A stretch of 64,000 nt of DNA from Tragulus kanchil. Lineage: Eukaryota; Chordata; Mammalia; Artiodactyla; Tragulidae. The first letter of the stretch is position 1. Every line of letters begins with the position of its first letter. Position numbers and translations under genes: made by a program. The notes below the pieces were generated by a model. That model was not told the origin of the DNA, made no database searches, and was given only the letters and a program-made list of their open reading frames with translations. This document shows positions 1 to 13,258 of this stretch, piece by piece. The DNA is taken from assembly GCA_022376925.1 (NCBI GenBank), contig JAIOJX010000025.1:6107141-6171140 (forward strand), written 5' to 3'.

Positions 1-891
1 CCTCTGTTTTTCATTTCCTTGTTTATTTTCAGATGTCTTAAATAACACAAAGGATAAGTGACATGAGCCTCAACTCTATATTCCAGGACAGTTGCCAAAA
101 GAAGGCGAATATATCACACGTTCACAAACACTACCACATGTCCTTTAATTCAGGCTTAGAAATAAGCATGCAACATGAAATATTCTTTTAAAATGAACTT
201 TGGGAGTTTCTGTAATTTTTATTTGTATACCAAGATTTTGTTTAACTGAATACTGTTTGAAAATGTAGCCATAACACAACTTGGAATCTTATTTCAAAAA
301 CAGACCTTTATTTGGTGATAAGTGTATGTCATCTGGACTGCCTTCTCTCTTGTAATTGACAGAAAAAGGCTGATGAGGTTTTACAGTAGGTGAATTTCTC
401 CCTTCCTTCCATAAATAAAGACTTGAAGAAAATAGTCATTTTTACTCTAGGCAAACTTGAGTGACTTATTGGTTTTATAGTTAACTTTCCACAAGAATAT
501 TTTCCCCAATTCCTTAACCTGTGAAAACTAACCTCCTTAGTAAATTTTATCTATGTTTTTCATATTATTAATTTCCTCCTATATTCTGATGAAAAATCCT
601 GAATGATAGCTGTGTTTAGAGATATCCAGAGATGTTTCTAGTGAAAAGTAAAAAGTAAGTAAACAGGTAAAGAAAAAAATGGAGAAAGGAGAGCAGACAG
701 AAGTAGCAACCAACAACACAGAAAGAACCAAATTCTCAGCTATGTGCTGTGTCACACCACAGTCAAATAAGAGATGCTCATTAAATTCTGACATCCTTCA
801 GTCACCCAAAGAGTCATTATCTCCTCCCATGGGAAAAGGGCTTTTGAGTCACACTCAAACACAAAAGTGAGAAGTTCCAGGCAACTAAGAG

Positions 892-1319
892 TGCGGGGAG
901 CTGCCCTGTTTCAAGGGGTTTCCTTTAAGGAAACATAGCCCTGGGAGCTGCCCTGGCAACAGGGGCTGATAACAGCATAGCTCTCTGTCCCGCCACCCCA
1001 GGTGTTGTGAAGAACACCTGGAGCCTCTTTACAGGGCTTGAGGGGCATTATGACCCAGAACCATTGTAATAACACACCAGGAGGTAACACCTAGTTTATG
1101 ATCGACACCTGGCCTAAAGCACGTGTACACAATTGCTTGTTGTGTGAAGTATAAAAGGTATGAGCGAATTCAATAAACTTGTCAGCAACTTGTCAGCAAC
1201 CTGTAGAGTTGTCTGCCTTCTTGCTGTCCCTCTCAACCCCATCTTTTCTGTCCTTCTTTCTTTTCTTAGCCTATCTGCCCCTCTCTTCAGGATCTGTTCG
1301 ACTGCCGGCTGGCCCGGCA
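892..1319 (+). mobile_element. Solo LTR, class II endogenous retrovirus type
   Basis: A 428-bp element begins TGCGGGG and ends CCCGGCA. It is bounded by a perfect 6-bp target duplication TAAGAG (886-891 and 1320-1325). Inside are a TATA box (TATAAAAGG near 1151) and a polyadenylation signal (CAATAAA near 1171) followed by a T/C-rich R-U5. A 6-bp duplication is typical of class II (ERVK-like) integrases. No internal retroviral genes flank it, so it is a solo LTR left by recombination. Confidence 0.85.
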
Positions 1320-1530
1320 TAAGAGAATCATAAACTCCTTGAGTGTTCTCCTAGGAAAATTCCAGTTAAAATTTCAGATTCTTTGCATAATTAGAAATAT
1401 AGCTAATAATAACTAGGGGAAAAGTGTCTGAGCTAATCCAAAATGCAGAAGAACACATGATTTATTTCCTGTATAAAGATTCTATGCAGGTGAAATAGAG
1501 AAAAAATTCCAGGCCATGGGGAAGGGTGGG

Positions 1531-3763
1531 TGGACCATTCCCATGGAGAAGGAAAAGGAGGGTGTCTGGGGTCTGACTTCTTCAGGTTGACTGTCCAAAT
1601 CAATTCTGCTCACAAATCATTGCTCCACTGTCCAATTCATTTTGCCTGGGTAGACACAGCCATAGAAAATAACTTATGTGCGTCACTTTTTCTTGAATCC
1701 TTTAAGAATATCCTTTCCATTGGAAAATGTCAAAATCTATTTTGCACAGATGTAGCAATATTTGCAGTAGCTGAATATAAGTTTACAACTGAAAAAGAAT
1801 GTTTTGTTATATTCACTTTGCCTTTCTTTATACACAGAAGTGTCTTTGGTAGAGTCAGGTGTGCTATTAAAAATGACCCATACAAAATGTTATATGTCTG
1901 TTCGTGGAATTTTAGCTCAATTTTATACTTTTCAGTCAATGTATTCATACCTACTTGTCCTGTAGATACAATGTCCCAATGATAATAATAGTGTACGTTG
2001 GCTACTGTTAACAGTGCAAATTAGAGGCTGAGATATGTAGAGTCTCTTTAGGTAGACAGTAGTATGTGCCAAAATTCCAGAGACAGACATCATTTCTACC
2101 AAAAGAGAGCACTAGCACTTATTAGTGATAAAAGCACTTGTTTGGTGGAATGAAAGCTCTTACTTACTGGGTGCTTTTGAAGATCCTGCACAGCCCCAGG
2201 CATGGTCAGTAGGCATGGGTGCGGCAAATGGAAATTCCAGCCACAGTTACAGCTTGGGAAATATATCTGAGGAGAACGATGCTGTTAGTTCATGGGCAGT
2301 GAGTGAAACTGGGGAGTCACACTGATCCTTGCTTTATACAACCCCACGGTTTGGTGGAAATCTTAAGGTTTAGCTTAAATCTGGCATAATCTAAATTCAA
2401 GCTAGGAGGTGTGCCAATGTAGATTCTGCACTGATAGAGATGAAGCTCCCAGGACAAATTTTATTCAAGATGAAACTCTAGTTATTTTTCCATGTTGAAG
2501 ATACTAGAAACACTTGAAAATGTATATAGAGTTAACTTTATGTTTCTGAGTTATCTTCACAGAGAGTCCTCACTTAGAAAAACCAACATTTAAGTCATAA
2601 AATAAATTTTCTTAAAATGCAGCCAGAGACTTTAATGCCATAACTGAAGTGGACCATTCCCATGGAGAAGGAAAAGGAGGGTGTTTGGGGTCTGACTTCT
2701 TCAGGTTGACTGTCCAAATCAATTCTGCTCACAAATCATTGCTCCACTGTCCAATTCATTTTGCCTGGGTAGACACAGCCATAGAAAATAACTTATGTCA
2801 CTTTTCTTGAATCCTTTAAGAATATCCTTTCCATTGGAAAATGTCAAAATCTATTTTGCACAGATGTAGCAATATTTGCAGTAGCTGAATATAAGTTTAC
2901 AACTGAAAAAGAATGTTTTGTTATATTCACTTTGCCTTTCTTTATACACAGAAGTGTCTTTGGTAGAGTCAGGTGTGCTATTAAAAATGACCCATACAAA
3001 ATGTTATATGTCTGTTCGTGGAATTTTAGCTCAATTTTATACTTTTCAGTCAATGTATTCATACCTACTTGTCCTGTAGATACAATGTCCCAATGATAAT
3101 AATAGTGTACGTTGGCTACTGTTAACAGTGCAAATTAGAGGCTGAGATATGTAGAGTCTCTTTAGGTAGACAGTAGTATGTGCCAAAATTCCAGAGACAG
3201 ACATCATTTCTACCAAAAGAGAGCACTAGCACTTATTAGTGATAAAAGCACTTGTTTGGTGGAATGAAAGCTCTTACTTACTGGGTGCTTTTGAAGATCC
3301 TGCACAGCCCCAGGCATGGTCAGTAGGCATGGGTGCGGCAAATGGAAATTCCAGCCACAGTTACAGCTTGGGAAATATATCTGAGGAGAACGATGCTGTT
3401 AGTTCATGGGCAGTGAGTGAAACTGGGGAGTCACACTGATCCTTGCTTTATACAACCCCACGGTTTGGTGGAAATCTTAAGGTTTAGCTTAAATCTGGCA
3501 TAATCTAAATTCAAGCTAGGAGGTGTGCCAATGTAGATTCTGCACTGATAGAGATGAAGCTCCCAGGACAAATTTTATTCAAGATGAAACTCTAGTTATT
3601 TTTCCATGTTGAAGATACTAGAAACACTTGAAAATGTATATAGAGTTAACTTTATGTTTCTGAGTTATCTTCACAGAGAGTCCTCACTTAGAAAAACCAA
3701 CATTTAAGTCATAAAATAAATTTTCTTAAAATGCAGCCAGAGACTTTAATGCCATAACTGAAG
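1531..3763. repeat. Tandem duplication D1 (1531-2649 / 2650-3763)
   Basis: Two direct head-to-tail units of about 1.1 kb with offset 1114-1119, near identical. The first carries a 5-base insertion near 1680. The content is intronic with no recognised gene; the two 66- and 72-codon frames occur once per unit and are chance ORFs. Confidence 0.95.
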
Positions 3764-5779
3764 TCCAGAGAGGAAATTAGGAATTAAGACAAATAATATT
3801 CATTCCTTAAGACTACTAGAGGACCAATGGAACAGAATGCTCTAACACCCCAGAAAATTTCTCCAAAGAAGACAAAAATCTTGATGTAGTTTTCCACTGC
3901 TGATGTAAGCAACTGTAAGAAATATCAAGGATATGTATTTCTCAGGTGTTGTAATCTAAGAAGAAATCTCTGTCTGCATGAATGTGCACTCGGCTTATGC
4001 TACTGTTAAGGCATATTCTGTAAAGCATGTGCGTTTTTTGAATGTTAGGGTTGAGAGGTCTTGGTGTTACCTAGGTGTTACCTCTCCACTGACATTTTAA
4101 TTGACAATGAAAAGCGTGAGCTGTCCTAGGCCCTCTGTAGCAGTTTGAATTTGCCCTTAATTGGGACCTTGAGGAACTGCTGTACTTGGGAATAAATGTG
4201 TGATTAAAACTTAAGCGTTGGCATTTCAAACATGAAACGAGGGTTGGTGAATTTAAGTAAGGATTAACATACCTGTTTTAATTGTCTCTCTAGCTTTTTT
4301 TTCTCTGTTTGACAAGCTTTTATCTGTGGACAAAACAAAGGCATCGAGTGTCAGAAAGTGCTCAGCTGTCTTAAAGCTACTCTTGGCTCAGCTGGGAGGA
4401 ATCTGCTCAGAAATCCAGGGGGAAGCACTGATAACAATAATGCCAATTATTTAAAATAGTTGATTTTGGATTTTCCAGACATGCATTGGTTCTATCTTGA
4501 AATTCCCAAATGAAGTTTGGAAAGTTGGATAGTTTAAAATTATTGTTTCCAATTATTGGGACCACTATAATTCTCAATTTTAGGTTGATGTATTTAGCTA
4601 GACACGAATATAGATATAGACATAGATGTGGGTATAGAAACAGCTTCTAGTGGCAATTAAGGACAAATTCTGCACTGATAGAGATGAAGCTCCCAGGACA
4701 AATTTTATTCAAGATGAAACTCTAGTTATTTTTCCATGTTGAAGATACTAGAAACACTTGAAAATGTATATAGAGTTAACTTTATGTTTCTGAGTTATCT
4801 TCACAGAGAGTCCTCACTTAGAAAACCAACATTTAAGTCATAAAATAAATTTTCTTAAAATGCAGCCAGAGACTTTAATGCCATAACTGAAGTCCAGAGA
4901 GGAAATTAGGAATTAAGACAAATAATATTCATTCCTTAAGACTACTAGAGGACCAATGGAACAGAATGCTCTAACACCCCAGAAAATTTCTCCAAAGAAG
5001 ACAAAAATCTTGATGTAGTTTTCCACTGCTGATGTAAGCAACTGTAAGAAATATCAAGGATATGTATTTCTCAGGTGTTGTAATCTAAGAAGAAATCTCT
5101 GTCTGCATGAATGTGCACTCAGCTTATGCTACTGTTAAGGCATATTCTGTAAAGCATGTGCGTTTTTTGAATGTTAGGGTTGAGAGGTCTTGGTGTTACC
5201 TAGGTGTTACCTCTCCACTGACATTTTAATTGACAATGAAAAGCATGAGCTGTCCTAGGCCCTCTGTAGCAGTTTGAATTTGCCCTTAATTGGGACCTTG
5301 AGGAACTGCTGTACTTGGGAATAAATGTGTGATTAAAACTTAAGTGTTGGCATTTCAAACATGAAACAAGGGTTGGTGAATTTAAGTAAGGATTAACATA
5401 CCTGTTTTAATTGTCTCTCTAGCTTTTTTTTCTCTGTTTGACAAGCTTTTATCTGTGGACAAAACAAAGGCATCGAGTGTCAGAAAGTGCTCAGCTGTCT
5501 TAAAGCTACTCTTGGCTCAGCTGGGAGGAATCTGCTCAGAAATCCAGGGGGAAGCACTGATAACAATAATGCCAATTATTTAAAATAGTTGATTTTGGAT
5601 TTTCCAGACATGCATTGGTTCTATCTTGAAATTCCCAAATGAAGTTTGGAAAGTTGGATAGTTTAAAATTATTGTTTCCAATTATTGGGACCACTATAAT
5701 TCTCAATTTTAGGTTGATGTATTTAGCTAGACACGAATATAGATATAGACATAGATGTGGGTATAGAAACAGCTTCTAT
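3537..5779. repeat. Tandem duplication D2 (3537-4649 / 4668-5779)
   Basis: The units are about 1.11 kb. The first overlaps the end of D1 unit 2. An 18-base filler (4650-4667) at the junction belongs to neither copy exactly. The units are near identical intron. Confidence 0.93.
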
Positions 5780-5840
5780 TGGTTACTGAATGTAATTGGA
5801 ATTGCTCAATCATACAGTCAAAAGCTTCTACGATACATTT

Positions 5841-6080
5841 TATTTATTTATTTATTTTTCATCCATCTTTATTCTTCGGCCTGTGCAGGTCCCCCATTGC
5901 AGTGGCCTCTCTCGCAGAGCACTGGCTCTGGGCACACGTGCTCCAGAGTGCTGTCTCGCAATTGGACATACCCATTCAGCCGCTCCGCGGAATGTGGCAT
6001 CTTCCTGGGCCAGGGATCGAACCGGTGCCCCTTGCACTGCAAGGCAGACTCTTTACCCACTAGACCACCAGGGAAGTCCG
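5841..6080 (-). mobile_element. tRNA-headed SINE, unrecognised body
   Basis: The tRNA-like head (complement of ACCACCAGGGAAG) lies at the high-coordinate end, and an ATTT-rich tail at the low end. Target duplication CGATACATTT / CGATAAATTT (5831-5840, 6081-6090). Confidence 0.85.
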
Positions 6081-6097
6081 CGATAAATTTTAGAAGT

Positions 6098-6305
6098 TGC
6101 ATATGCACTTAGTACATGCCAGACACTGATCTAAGTGCTTCACACTTAATAAATCACATTCGATCCTCCCAATACACCTATGTGACATTCAACATTATTA
6201 TTCCTGTTTTACAGATGATGTCACTGAGGTACGAGATGCTGAATAACCTGTTCAAACTCACACTGCTATGCTTTATCTAGCAGAGTTGCCTACCCTGGAT
6301 TCTTC
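6098..6305 (-). repeat. MIR SINE (also at 7232-7440 and 8319-8525)
   Basis: The core resembles MIR (GCACTTAGTACATGCCAGAC ... TTTTACAGATGA ... CTGAGG). Three near-identical copies arise from duplications D3 and D4. Confidence 0.75.
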
Positions 6306-6362
6306 CAACATCTGACATAGCTGGTTTTTCTTGAACTCTTTAATCATGCTATTATCATCTCT

Positions 6363-6480
6363 GAAGTGGAAGTGTTAGTTGCTCAGTTGTGTCTGATTAT
6401 TTGCAGCCCCATGGACTATAGCCCACCAGGCTCCTCTGTCCATGGATTTCTCCAGGCAAGACCACTGGAGTGGGTAGCTA
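6363..6480 (-). mobile_element. Bov-A2 SINE, truncated at D3 junction
   Basis: It matches the Bov-A monomer (CAGTTGTGTCTGATTATTTG, CCATGGACT, CCAGGCTCCTCTGTCCATGG). It is cut by the tandem junction; the complete version is at 7497-7698. Confidence 0.85.
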
Positions 6481-6974
6481 TTGGCATTTCAAACATGAAA
6501 CAAGGGTTGGTGAATTTAAGTAAGGATTAACATACCTGTTTTAATTGTCTCTCTAGCTTTTTTTTCTCTGTTTGACAAGCTTTTATCTGTGGACAAAACA
6601 AAGGCATCGAGTGTCAGAAAGTGCTCAGCTGTCTTAAAGCTACTCTTGGCTCAGCTGGGAGGAATCTGCTCAGAAATCCAGGGGGAAGCACTGATAACAA
6701 TAATGCCAATTATTTAAAATAGTTGATTTTGGATTTTCCAGACATGCATTGGTTCTATCTTGAAATTCCCAAATGAAGTTTGGAAAGTTGGATAGTTTAA
6801 AATTATTGTTTCCAATTATTGGGACCACTATAATTCTCAATTTTAGGTTGATGTATTTAGCTAGACACGAATATAGATATAGACATAGATGTGGGTATAG
6901 AAACAGCTTCTATTGGTTACTGAATGTAATTGGAATTGCTCAATCATACAGTCAAAAGCTTCTACGATACATTT

Positions 6975-7213
6975 TATTTATTTATTTATTTTTCATCCAT
7001 CTTTATTCTTCGGCCTGTGCAGGTTCCCCATTGCAGTGGCCTCTCTCGCAGAGCACTGGCTCTGGGCACACGTGCTCCAGAGTGCTGGCTCGCAATTGGA
7101 CACACCCATCCAGCCGCTCCGCGGCATGTGGCATCTTCCTGGGCCAGGGATCGAACCGGTGCCCCTTGCACTGCAAGGCAGACTCTTTACCCACTAGACC
7201 ACCAGGGAAGTCC
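6975..7213 (-). mobile_element. Duplicate of the 5841-6080 SINE
   Basis: This is the D3 copy of the same insertion. It has five substitutions relative to 5841-6080, most of them closer to other family members in this window. Confidence 0.85.
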
Positions 7214-7496
7214 GCGATAAATTTTAGAAGTTGCATATGCACTTAGTACATGCCAGACACTGATCTAAGTGCTTCACACTTAATAAATCACATTCGATCC
7301 TCCCAATACACCTATGTGACATTCAACATTATTATTCCTGTTTTACAGATGATGTCACTGAGGTACGAGATGCTGAATAACCTGTTCAAACTCACACTGC
7401 TATGCTTTATCTAGCAGAGTTGCCTACCCTGGATTCTTCCAACATCTGACATAGCTGGTTTTTCTTGAACTCTTTAATCATGCTATTATCATCTCT

Positions 7497-7698
7497 GAAG
7501 TGGAAGTGTTAGTTGCTCAGTTGTGTCTGATTATTTGCAGCCCCATGGACTATAGCCCACCAGGCTCCTCTGTCCATGGATTTCTCCAGGCAAGAACACT
7601 GGAGTGGGTAGCTATTCGTTTCTCCAGGGGATCTTCCCCACCCAGGGATTGAGCCCAGGTCTCCTGCATTGCAGGAAGATTCTTTACCATCTGAGCCA
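7497..7698 (-). mobile_element. Bov-A2 SINE (duplicate at 8584-8785)
   Basis: It runs from the TTGCTCAGTTGTGTC end through AGGCAAGAACACTGG to TCTTTACCATCTGAGCCA. This family is specific to ruminants and helps place the organism. Confidence 0.88.
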
Positions 7699-7744
7699 TA
7701 TGATACCTTTCCAAGTCCCACCTATAAGAATTATTCACTCCTTT

Positions 7745-7950
7745 GGTCCACCCTTTTAGTATTTTACATTTACTACATGGCTTTTTATAATCTAATGTGT
7801 GCTATGTACAGTCAGTTCTCATGATTCACAGCAGCTATAGTCTATAAAGTAACCATGAATACCGAAGCAGCAAACACTGAACCCTTGCTCCCAGGCAAAT
7901 GTAGGTTTAGGTTCCTACCAGCCTCTGGTCATGCCATTTTTGTTACTCAG
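7745..7950. repeat. Old interspersed repeat, class uncertain
   Basis: The stretch around CAGTCAGTTCTCATGATTCA looks like an ancient mammalian repeat, perhaps a DNA transposon relic. It may continue after 9386 (to about 9890) on the far side of the L1 insertion. Duplicated at about 8830-9035. I cannot name the family. Confidence 0.35.
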
Positions 7951-8008
7951 TCAATACATAATTCTTGTTTTATATGTTTCTGTTAAAGACACCTTATTCT
8001 TCTCTTTC

Positions 8009-8300
8009 TTTCTTTCTTTATTATATTCTATTTTATTTTTTACAGAGTTTTGTTGTTTACTGCGACACATTGACCTGAATCTGCCATAATTATACACATG
8101 CTTTCCCCCAAAACTCCCCCTATCTCCCTCCCCATCCCACCCCTCCAGGTCGCTGCAGAGCCCCTGCTTGAGATTCCCTAGTCCTACAGCATATTCCCCT
8201 CCCTCAGTCCAATGTCCATAAAGCTGTTCTCTATGTCTGCCTCTCCATTGCTGCTCTGAATATTCCTTTATCAGTACCATCTTTCTAGATTCCATACATC
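8009..8300 (-). mobile_element. Truncated L1 3' end (duplicate at 9094-9385)
   Basis: On the minus strand it has the 3' UTR structure of ruminant L1: GGAATCTAGAAAGATGGTAC near the start, a G-rich stretch, then CAACAAAACTCTGTAAAAAA and an A-rich tail. It resembles but does not equal the cattle L1-BT tail I remember. Confidence 0.7.
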
Positions 8301-9385
8301 CCGATATATTTTAGAAGTTGCATATGCACTTAGTACATGCCAGACACTGATCTAAGTGCTTCACACTTAATAAATCACATTCGATCCTCCCAATACACCT
8401 ATGTGACATTCAACATTATTATTCCTGTTTTACAGATGATGTCACTGAGGTACGAGATGCTGAATAACCTGTTCAAACTCACACTGCTATGCTTTATCTA
8501 GCAGAGTTGCCTACCCTGGATTCTTCCAACATCTGACATAGCTGGTTTTTCTTGAACTCTTTAATCATGCTATTATCATCTCTGAAGTGGAAGTGTTAGT
8601 TGCTCAGTTGTGTCTGATTATTTGCAGCCCCATGGACTATAGCCCACCAGGCTCCTCTGTCCATGGATTTCTCCAGGCAAGAACACTGGAGTGGGTAGCT
8701 ATTCGTTTCTCCAGGGGATCTTCCCCACCCAGGGATTGAGCCCAGGTCTCCTGCATTGCAGGAAGATTCTTTACCATCTGAGCCATATGATACCTTTCCA
8801 AGTCCCACCTATAAGAATTATTCACTCCTTTGGTCCACCCTTTTAGTATTTTACATTTACTACATGGCTTTTTATAATCTAATGTGTGCTATGTACAGTC
8901 AGTTCTCATGATTCACAGCAGCTATAGTCTATAAAGTAACCATGAATACCGAAGCAGCAAACACTGAACCCTTGCTCCCAGGCAAATGTAGGTTTAGGTT
9001 CCTACCAGCCTCGTCATGCCATTTTTGTTACTCAGTCAATACATAATTCTTGTTTTATATGTTTCTGTTAAAGACACCTTATTCTTCTCTTTCTTTCTTT
9101 CTTTATTATATTCTGTTTTATTTTTTACAGAGTTTTGTTGTTTACTGCGACACATTGACCTGAATCTGCCATAATTATACACATGCTTTCCCCCAAAACT
9201 CCCCCTATCTCCCTCCCCATCCCACCCCTCCAGGTCGCTGCAGAGCCCCTGCTTGAGATTCCCTAGTCCTACAGCATATTCCCCTCCCTCAGTCCAATGT
9301 CCATAAAGCTGTTCTCTATGTCTGCCTCTCCATTGCTGCTCTGAATATTCCTTTATCAGTACCATCTTTCTAGATTCCATACATC

Positions 9386-11012
9386 TCTAAAGACACCTTA
9401 TTTAATAAGTATTATAGATCCATTAACACTGAACTCATGGCCAATAGCACTATATTCATCCCTGAATGAAGCTTATCTGACACATATCTTTTTTTCATTA
9501 GGCATGTTACAGCCTTCCTGCACTTATGAACACTGGACAGCATTTCAGTACTTTGCTTGAGGGTCATTAAGAAATGAAATCACATACAGAAAATAAACAA
9601 ATTAACTAAATAACAAAAAAAAAAGAAATGAAATCACGAACAAAAGTACAAAAATGTGAAAAATGTGGCACTAAATAGAGCATGAAAAGAACACTTTTTA
9701 CAATATGAGAGCGGAAATAAGAAGACAGCATCACCTGATGGACTTCCACTGGGAATAAGTATATTAGGAGGCTCAAGTATTTTGTTGCTCTGTGTAAGTT
9801 CACAAATGACCTTAAAAGGTGGTCGAAGAATTGACTTGAGGGTGACAAATATATTTTAGTGAATAGGAAAATTCACAAAAATGGAACCTGAACATTGTAA
9901 GGTTAGACTATATATGTCCCCTCATTATATTATGTGAGCCTTTTCATAGCATGGGGTATTTTCTTTAGTTTCTTCACAGCATACAGTAGAATGCTTACAG
10001 CAGAAAGAAAGCATCGAAATTAGATATTATGAGGCACTGACTGTGGCAGGTTAATTATACAACTAAATTAAACTATTAAAAATTCTCCCTTCCAATAAAC
10101 TATTTATGAAATACCTATGAGCTGTAACTTGAGCTGGATATTTTTGAATAGATTTTTTTTTTTCACTTAATCCTGAGAACAACTTTGTGAAGTCATGAGG
10201 CAAGCATTATTACATTTTACAAGTGAGTATGGTAAGACATGTTAAGTAACTTACTTTAGAGACAGAAATTTTAGAGTTATAAGAAACATTTTTTCATCTC
10301 ATCCAACTTTGTCATTTTATAGATGACAAAAAGGAAGTACAGAAAAGTTCAATATTTGCTCAAGGTTCTCACCAATTGTTAAAGCATGCATGAACATCAG
10401 GCTTTTATCGTTAGATGTCTCCTAAGTATCTTTCACTTGACCACACTATTTTTACCAGTTGTTGCCATAAAATGTCCTCAGTGATAGAAGGAATAAACTC
10501 TGGCACGTGAGCAACTAGTACCAGATTGATTTGACCTAAAAATTCCTTTGGTCAACTGGTCCATTTGAAGCACCGGTAATCTAGTACTCAAATAAGTATT
10601 CTATTATATCAGGGCATTTAATCTGCTGTTAATATATTCAACATAGATTACTACACCATTTATTACATCTTGTGAATTCTATCATCCTTTTACCTGAGTA
10701 AATGAGACTTTTGAAGAATAAATGCTTGCCCTATCATTATAAAGAAAAATTTGATAGTTTTATCATATCTTTAAGATCCTCCTTTAGTTCATAAGCACAG
10801 TTATATGATACTTTGATTAGACAATGCATTTACTTTGTTAGTATCAACCAAAAACTACAGATGACTTAGAAAATTACTGTGGATTATAGTCTATAATATA
10901 TGTAGATGACTGTGTATTTCTAACTGTACTAGAGCTTCTATAATGCGAAGAACATTGCTGATCTAGATAAATACTTACCAATTCAAATTTAATGTAGTAG
11001 AATGAATAAACT
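9386..11012. other. TNIP3 3' side intron or flank, old repeats only
   Basis: No exon with splice sites is seen. It includes an ancient repeat to about 9890 and MIR-like fragments at about 10165-10430 (minus). Otherwise it is AT-rich unique sequence. Confidence 0.5.
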
Positions 11013-13223
11013 TAAAATATGGCAGGAAGTAAAATGATTTATGCAGTTACAACTTCAAAGAAATTAAAACAGCTTTACACGTAAGACATACAAATTGAGA
11101 CAGCAATTTTCTAAGAACAATCAGAATATTTTCTCACCTACTGTTGTAAAAGTATGTTGCATGAATTATTTTCAAAAAAAGCATTTTATTATGTTTTACC
11201 ATTTTTTTATTCATTTCAATTTCTTAGAGAGGAAATGGTTCTATCAAATATCTTTGCATGTAAAATCGGAAATTTAACCCATTAAAAAGATGTCAAAGAA
11301 GAAACTAAATTTAATTCACAGTAGAGTTTGTATTAGGAAGAAGATAACTAAATGTTTAAAATCTATTCTGGGACTAAGAATCTTGAACCTACAGAGCTGT
11401 CACAGCACATCTCACAACAATTTCCTATTTATTGAAAAAAATTGCATAATTTTGCAAATTAAAACTTTGGTGGTTTATTTTCTTAAGCCTAAATTGTGTT
11501 AGCTACATTTCCCTCATTAACATCGATATTTACCCATTATGGCGATTTCTTAAGTCTATGTTTAATAAATTCGATTATAGTTAATTTTAGTACACTTATA
11601 GTTAATACTGTATTCTAATAAAGTGACTTACATTATTTGGCTTCCTTAAGAGCAGTCCAGTTACATTAAACCTGAGAATCCATCGAACAAAATTCTTGGT
11701 CTCACTAGATATACAAATGACATTTAGTATGTATGTTTTTGGAAGATAGGAATATTCCAACATAGCCCTTCAAAGACAAATGATAAGAATTTAGAAACAA
11801 CTTCACTGTGCTGGAGTGTTTTGGCTTTGAATTTAAGTCTAGGTAGTTCCAACTCTCATTCTATCAAATAAATATTATGAGGAAGAGACAAAATAAATTG
11901 AACTTTGTAGGAGAATTTGGAATCCAATTTCTTGGCTAACTCCTTAATATACTTAATTTAAAAGAAATCTCCAGTAATTTTCATCTCTTTATGAATGATT
12001 TCATTGCAGGTACTAATCTCTCAAAAAAAAAAACCCCACAAAAATAGTAATTAACAGAAGTCAAAATGTCTGTTTTTAATAAAGATTTCTCATTTTTTAA
12101 TGAGAAAACAAAAGTAAAATATGGCAGGAAGTAAAATGATTTATGCAGTTACAACTTCAAAGAAATTAAAACAGCTTTACACGTAAGACATACAAATTGA
12201 GACAGCAATTTTCTAAGAACAATCAGAATATTTTCTCACCTACTGTTGTAAAAGTATGTTGCATGAATTATTTTCAAAAAAAGCATTTTATTATGTTTTA
12301 CCATTTTTTTATTCATTTCAATTTCTTAGAGAGGAAATGGTTCTATCAAATATCTTTGCATGTAAAATCGGAAACTTAACCCATTAAAAAGATGTCAAAG
12401 AAGAAACTAAATTTAATTCACAGTAGAGTTTGTATTAGGAAGAAGATAACTAAATGTTTAAAATCTATTCTGGGACTAAGAATCTTGAACCTACAGAGCT
12501 GTCACAGCACATCTCACAACAATTTCCTATTTATTGAAAAAAATTGCATAATTTTGCAAATTAAAACTTTGGTGGTTTATTTTCTTAAGCCTAAATTGTG
12601 TTAGCTACATTTCCCTCATTAACATCGATATTTACCCATTATGGCGATTTCTTAAGTCTATGTTTAATAAATTCGATTATAGTTAATTTTAGTACACTTA
12701 TAGTTAATACTGTATTCTAATAAAGTGACTTACATTATTTGGCTTCCTTAAGAGCAGTCCAGTTACATTAAACCTTAGAATCCATCGAACAAAATTCTTG
12801 GTCTCACTAGATATACAAATGACATTTAGTACGTATGTTTTTGGAAGATAGGAATATTCCAACATAGCCCTTCAAAGACAAATGATAAGAATTTAGAAAC
12901 AACTTCACTGTGCTGGAGTGTTTTGGCTTTGAATTTAAGTGCTAGGTAGTTCCAACTCTCATTCTATCAAATAAATATTATGAGGAAGAGACAAAATAAA
13001 TTGAACTTTGTAGGAGAATTTGGAATCCAATTTCTTGGCTAACTCCTTAATATACTTAATTTAAAAGAAATCTCCAGTAATTTTCATCTCTTTATGAATG
13101 ATTTCATTGCAGGTACTAATCTCTCAAAAAAAAAAACCCCACAAAAATAGTAATTAACAGAAGTCAAAATGTCTGTTTTTAATAAAGATTTCTCATTTTT
13201 TAATGAGAAAACAAAAGTAAAAT
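11013..13223. repeat. Tandem duplication D5 (11013-12114 / 12115-13223)
   Basis: The offset is 1102, with microhomology TAAAATAT at the junction. The sequence is AT-rich intron downstream of the UBAN exon. Differences are a handful of substitutions. Confidence 0.94.
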
Positions 13224-13258
13224 ATGTATGTGCTGGCAAAGGTTATTTGAACTTATAC

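Larger units (their letters stand above)
5347..7614. repeat. Tandem duplication D3 (5347-6480 / 6481-7614)
   Basis: The offset is 1134. The units contain a tRNA-headed SINE, a MIR and part of a Bov-A2. Five substitutions fall within the SINE and few elsewhere. The first unit starts inside D2 unit 2. Confidence 0.93.
7215..9385. repeat. Tandem duplication D4 (7215-8300 / 8302-9385)
   Basis: The offset is 1085-1087. The units contain a MIR, a Bov-A2, an old repeat and an L1 3' end, all duplicated together. The first unit starts inside D3 unit 2. Confidence 0.93.

Noticed and set aside
5639..6112. 157-codon frame, repeated at 6773-7246
   Set aside because: Most of it is translated SINE and microsatellite-like tail. 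The second copy is the D3 duplicate.
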